Origin: Rickettsiales bacterium
GTDB taxonomy: Bacteria; Pseudomonadota; Alphaproteobacteria; Rickettsiales; UBA1997
Length of the DNA stretch: 10,242 bases
Assembly: GCA_947455845.1 (NCBI GenBank)
Contig: CANGQE010000028.1
Span: 1 to 10,242, forward strand
Reading direction: 5' to 3'
Positions 7,313 through 10,242 of this stretch are shown here, piece after piece; positions within the stretch are counted from its first letter, which is position 1, and every line of letters starts with the position of its first letter. Below the pieces are notes generated by a model. The model did no database searches. It was not told the DNA's origin and was given only the letters and a program-made list of their open reading frames with translations. A program made the translations under genes and the position numbers.

Positions 7313-8797
7313 ATGACAAAAACTATCACCGTTGCCTATGGCGACGGCATTGGTCCGGAAATTATGGACAGCACTTTGGAAATTTTGCGCGAAGCTAAAG
7401 CGGACGTTAAGTTTAACATTATCGAAGTCGGCAAAAAAATTTACGAGAAAGGTTTTAATTCTGGGCTAATGCCGTCGGCTTGGGAAGATTTAGCCAGCAC
7501 TCGGGTTTTGTTGAAAGCGCCGATTACAACTCCACAAGGTGGTGGTTACAAAAGTTTGAATGTGACCATGAGAAAAAGACTGGGGCTTTTTGCTAATGTA
7601 CGTCCCGTGGCTTCGTTTCACCCTTTTATTGCAACTAAATGTCCCGGAATGGATGTGGTAATTGTCCGTGAAAATGAGGAAGATCTTTACATCGGAATTG
7701 AACATCGCCAGACCGACCAAACCTACCAATGTTTGAAATTAGTTACCCGCGAAGGTTGTGAAAAAATCATCCGCTACGCTTTTGAATATGCGGTAGCTAA
7801 CAATCGCAAAAAAGTAAGCTGCTTTTCCAAAGACAATATCATGAAAATGACTGACGGTCTTTTTCATAAAGTTTTTAATGAAATTGCCGTTGAATATCCT
7901 CAAATCCAAAATGAACATTATATCATCGACATCGGAACAGCGCGCCTTGCTGCCAAACCGGAAATTTTTGACGTGATTGTTACGATGAATCTTTACGGCG
8001 ATATTATTTCTGACGTAGTTGCCGAAACCTCCGGCTCTGTAGGTCTTGCCGGCTCCGCCAATATCGGTAAAGATTTTGCCATGTTTGAAGCAATTCACGG
8101 ATCAGCTCCCGACATCGCCGACAAAGACATGGCTAACCCCACAGGATTACTGCATGCAGCAGTGATGATGTTGGTTCATATCGGTCAAAGCGAAGTAGCT
8201 AACAAAATCAGAAACGCAGTTTACAAAACTATTGAAGATGGAGTGCACACGCCTGATATCTATCTTGAAGGCACTAGTAAGAAAAAAGTCGGAACTAAAG
8301 AATTTACTCAAGCAGTAATTGCCAATCTTGGTCAGAAACCTTCTCAACTTCCAATCGCCAACTTTGCCAACTCTACTAAAAAAACCGAAATCAAAGCTGA
8401 AAAAATTCAGGTTGCTGAAAAAAAATCCTTGATTGGTTTTGATCTTTTTATCGATTGGCAGCAAGAATTTGACGATCTTTTGACTTTACTCAAAGGCATG
8501 GAAAGCGAACTTCTGGAAGTAAAAATGATCAGCGCCAAAGGCCTTCTGCTCTGGCCTCTCAGCGATAAACACATGATGCCGAATTACAACAAAGGCCTAA
8601 CGGTTTTACGATTCATCGGCAAAGGAATTACCGGCAAGTCAAGTAATGAAATTATTGACGCGACTAAATCAATCACTCACCAAGATCTAATTGAAATGCT
8701 TGCAATTATGAATCAGAAGAAGATTGATTTCGTAAAATATGAAGGCTTGTATTTGTTTGACGGCAAATGCGGCTACACTTCGGGACAAGGAGAATAA
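7313..8797 (+). CDS. icd: Isocitrate dehydrogenase, long form with C-terminal extension
   Basis: It converts isocitrate to 2-oxoglutarate and CO2 with reduction of NAD(P) in the TCA cycle, in the cytoplasm. The catalytic domain (about 1-340) has GDGIGPE (10-16), the substrate loop S81-x-N83 with R87, R97, R119 and Y126, K173, and metal-binding D206, D230 and D234 (signature NLYGDIISD, 226-234). In the cofactor site, HGSAPDI (262-268) and A274 place Asp, Ile and Ala at the positions of E. coli Lys344, Tyr345 and Val351. That is the NAD-type pattern, unlike NADP enzymes. A charged linker (about 345-372) leads to a C-terminal domain (about 373-494) like that of the roughly 480-500 residue Rickettsia and Thermus enzymes. 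ATG 7313 is chosen because TKTITVAYGDGIGPE follows at once; no clear Shine-Dalgarno sequence precedes it. It is divergent from paralog D. The enzyme call is firm; the cofactor is inference from residues. Confidence 0.96.
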   Translation: MTKTITVAYGDGIGPEIMDSTLEILREAKADVKFNIIEVGKKIYEKGFNSGLMPSAWEDLASTRVLLKAPITTPQGGGYKSLNVTMRKRLGLFANVRPVASFHPFIATKCPGMDVVIVRENEEDLYIGIEHRQTDQTYQCLKLVTREGCEKIIRYAFEYAVANNRKKVSCFSKDNIMKMTDGLFHKVFNEIAVEYPQIQNEHYIIDIGTARLAAKPEIFDVIVTMNLYGDIISDVVAETSGSVGLAGSANIGKDFAMFEAIHGSAPDIADKDMANPTGLLHAAVMMLVHIGQSEVANKIRNAVYKTIEDGVHTPDIYLEGTSKKKVGTKEFTQAVIANLGQKPSQLPIANFANSTKKTEIKAEKIQVAEKKSLIGFDLFIDWQQEFDDLLTLLKGMESELLEVKMISAKGLLLWPLSDKHMMPNYNKGLTVLRFIGKGITGKSSNEIIDATKSITHQDLIEMLAIMNQKKIDFVKYEGLYLFDGKCGYTSGQGE

Positions 8798-8803
8798 ATC
8801 TAA

Positions 8804-8884
8804 CAGTTAGCAGTTAACAATTAGCAATTAACATTTGTTGTTCAAGCCGCTAAATGTTGATTGCTAATTGCTAACTGCTAACTG
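8804..8884. repeat. Large inverted repeat built of 7-nt units between icd and the MscS gene
   Basis: Left arm 8804-8836 and right arm 8852-8884 form a 33-bp stem with two imperfect pairs (one A-C, one T-G) and a 15-nt loop. Each arm is a run of a degenerate heptamer: TTAGCAG, TTAACAA, TTAGCAA, TTAACAT on the left and its complement (TTGCTAA-like) on the right. It fills nearly all of the 95-nt gap, starting 7 nt after the icd stop and ending 8 nt before the next ATG. No T-tract follows, so it is not a standard intrinsic terminator. It may be a dispersed element, an mRNA stabiliser or processing site, or an attenuating hairpin. Confidence 0.9.
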
Positions 8885-8892
8885 AATCAAAA

Positions 8893-10194
8893 ATGAAAGA
8901 ACAAATCAGCTACGATCAACTGCTAGAAGCCTTAGAAAAAACCATCAGCAGCTCAAGCCTTTACTGGCAATCATTGTCGTTGATCCTCTGCTTTATCCTT
9001 TCTTATTTTTGTTATAAACTGAGCCGCCGTTTTATTTTTCCTCGGATCATCTCTTCCACTCTTAAAAAAAATATCGCCTTAAATCGCTTAGTCACCAGAT
9101 ACGTAATCCCCCTACTCTACCCCTTATTTGCCTTAACTTTTTTGTCAATCGGGCTGTCAATTTATTCCGAGTTTTTCAAAGAAAAAATTCTCTTTTCCAC
9201 TACCCTAAAACTAGTCGGACTATTTCTACTGCTACGCTTCCTACGCATCTCTTCCAACAATATTCTTCTCACTAACATCGCCGGATTATTTTTAATGCCA
9301 GCCTTGATACTTGATATTTTTGGCCTACTTGACCCCACAATTGAATATTTAGATTTTTATGCTTTAAAAGTTGGCACAGTCCGGATTTCTATTTATCTAG
9401 TCCTCAAAGCATTTATCGTGCTTTTGATTGTGTTTTGGATGTCGGGTCTGGTCAGCAAAAAAAGCAAATCCTTCATCGATAGCAGCAAGAGCATCAAGTC
9501 TAGCACCAAAGGAATCATCAGTAAATTTATTGATATTCTGGTTTATGCCTCTGTCATCATCATACTACTAAAAACCTTTGGCGTTGACATGACTACCCTC
9601 ACCGTAATTGGTGGTGCTGTCGGTGTCGGTATCGGGTTTGGTTTGCAAAAAATCGCCTCTAATTTTATCAGCGGCGTTATTTTGCTTTTTGAAAAATCAG
9701 TAGAAATCGGCGATATTGTTGAGCTTGATGGCGGCAATATTTTCGGCACAGTTAAACATTTCGGCGGCCGCTATACCTTGATCGAAGGCACTGACGGCAA
9801 AGAAATCATGGTACCAAATGAAGATTTTATCATCAGTAAAGTTACTAATTGGAGCTACTCTAATAACCGTGCCCGCGTTGAAATTAATCTAGGAGTTGCT
9901 TACAGCTCAGACCTACCGCAAGTAAAAGAAATTATGCTAGCTTGCGCGCGTGAACATCCTCGCTGCTTGAGTTATCCCGATGCCGAATGCTTCGCCACCG
10001 GCTTTGGCGAATGCGATATTAAATTTACCTTATACTTTTGGATTAGTGACATTGTGGAAGGCCGCATGTTACCAAAAAGTGATGTATTAATGAGTATCTG
10101 GAAAAAATTTAAGGAAAATAATATTGAAATTCCTTTGCCCCAAAGGGAGTTTATTACCCGAAAAAATATGGAGTCATTTCTTCAAGATAAGTAA
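8893..10194 (+). CDS. MscS-family mechanosensitive ion channel (433 aa)
   Basis: This inner-membrane channel opens under membrane tension and releases solutes during osmotic downshock. About six to seven hydrophobic segments are visible: 26-42, 70-91, 103-118, 127-146, 164-187, 212-229 and the pore helix 235-252. The pore-lining helix has the Gly/Ala pattern GGAVGVGIGFGLQ (240-252), followed by ASNFISGVILLFE (255-267) and IGDIVEL (272-278), the start of the beta domain. VPNEDFI (307-313) and the C-terminal IPLPQREF (413-420) are family marks. At 433 residues it is longer than E. coli MscS (286) because of extra N-terminal helices, as in many medium-sized homologs. The ATG is only 8 nt after the icd-mscS hairpin, with no visible Shine-Dalgarno sequence. 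It could be cotranscribed with icd or start within the hairpin. The family call is firm. Confidence 0.94.
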   Translation: MKEQISYDQLLEALEKTISSSSLYWQSLSLILCFILSYFCYKLSRRFIFPRIISSTLKKNIALNRLVTRYVIPLLYPLFALTFLSIGLSIYSEFFKEKILFSTTLKLVGLFLLLRFLRISSNNILLTNIAGLFLMPALILDIFGLLDPTIEYLDFYALKVGTVRISIYLVLKAFIVLLIVFWMSGLVSKKSKSFIDSSKSIKSSTKGIISKFIDILVYASVIIILLKTFGVDMTTLTVIGGAVGVGIGFGLQKIASNFISGVILLFEKSVEIGDIVELDGGNIFGTVKHFGGRYTLIEGTDGKEIMVPNEDFIISKVTNWSYSNNRARVEINLGVAYSSDLPQVKEIMLACAREHPRCLSYPDAECFATGFGECDIKFTLYFWISDIVEGRMLPKSDVLMSIWKKFKENNIEIPLPQREFITRKNMESFLQDK

Positions 10195-10212
10195 AATTTA
10201 CCGCGTTGACTG

Positions 10213-10235
10213 GACCCCATCGTGAAGACGGGGTG
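10213..10235. repeat. GC-rich short palindromic repeat at the right edge
   Basis: CCCCATC (10215-10221) pairs with GACGGGG (10227-10233) around a 5-nt loop, with one A-C mismatch, and GGTGACAATGG follows. On the minus strand it reads GTCACCCCGTCTTCACGATG and then GGGTCCAGT. This form recalls the GTCA-(C-rich)-hairpin-(G-rich)-TCCAGT dispersed repeats common in Rickettsiales and other proteobacteria. It stands out as GC-rich in AT-rich flanks. No T-run follows on the plus strand, so a terminator role for the MscS gene is uncertain. It may continue past the window. Confidence 0.55.
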
Positions 10236-10242
10236 ACAATGG

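Noticed and set aside
7739..8464. Two minus-strand open frames (7739-8098 and 8147-8464)
   Set aside because: Both are antisense to highly conserved catalytic parts of icd, with low-complexity Phe/Lys/Asn-rich translations and no start signals.
8804..8884. CRISPR array or iteron origin in the 7-nt repeats
   Set aside because: Units are contiguous without spacers and arranged as inverted arms, and there are no cas or replication genes nearby.
10213..10242. Intrinsic terminator of the MscS gene
   Set aside because: The stem is plausible, but no T-run follows on the plus strand and the flanks fit a dispersed repeat better; the role is left open.

Overview
The window is AT-rich and gene-dense. 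It falls into two blocks transcribed away from each other from a gap near 7140-7312. The gene content suggests an alphaproteobacterium of the Rickettsiales/Holosporales kind. The evidence is a long isocitrate dehydrogenase with the C-terminal extension seen in Rickettsia and Thermus enzymes, and short palindromic dispersed repeats, one of them in frame inside a gene. Shine-Dalgarno signals are weak. This placement is inference; no rRNA or other decisive marker is present.

Left block (1-7139, minus strand): four head-to-tail paralogous genes for large multi-pass membrane proteins. In transcription order they are copy D (4968-7139), copy C (3015-4967), copy B (1103-3025) and copy A (from 1113, running off the left edge). 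All four share a first-loop motif with an invariant Asp (G-x-D-S/T), a Y-x-D-F-F-E-x-N-x-P motif, an N/G-E-F-x-T-K motif and a K-P-H-Y motif. The three copies whose 3' end is visible also share a soluble C-terminal domain. This layout matches GT-C-fold glycosyltransferases of the PMT/ArnT/Rgt type, which use polyprenyl-phosphate sugars at the periplasmic face. The genes abut (TAAATG) or overlap by exactly 11 nt, so they look like one translationally coupled operon. Copy C is split by a single in-frame TAG with no frameshift. Copy D carries a 45-bp palindromic repeat translated in frame.

Right block (7313-10194, plus strand): an isocitrate dehydrogenase (icd) whose cofactor-site residues are of the NAD type, then a 33-bp-arm hairpin built from a degenerate 7-nt repeat that fills almost the whole intergenic gap, then an MscS-family mechanosensitive channel. 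A second, GC-rich palindromic repeat lies at the right edge.

The two blocks have no obvious shared function. The left block probably modifies or assembles a surface glycan. The right block holds a TCA-cycle enzyme and an osmotic safety valve. I see no CRISPR array, transposase, tRNA or rRNA. The points most worth checking are the paralog array and its sequence homogenisation, the lone amber codon, the repeat-derived peptide, and the icd-mscS hairpin.
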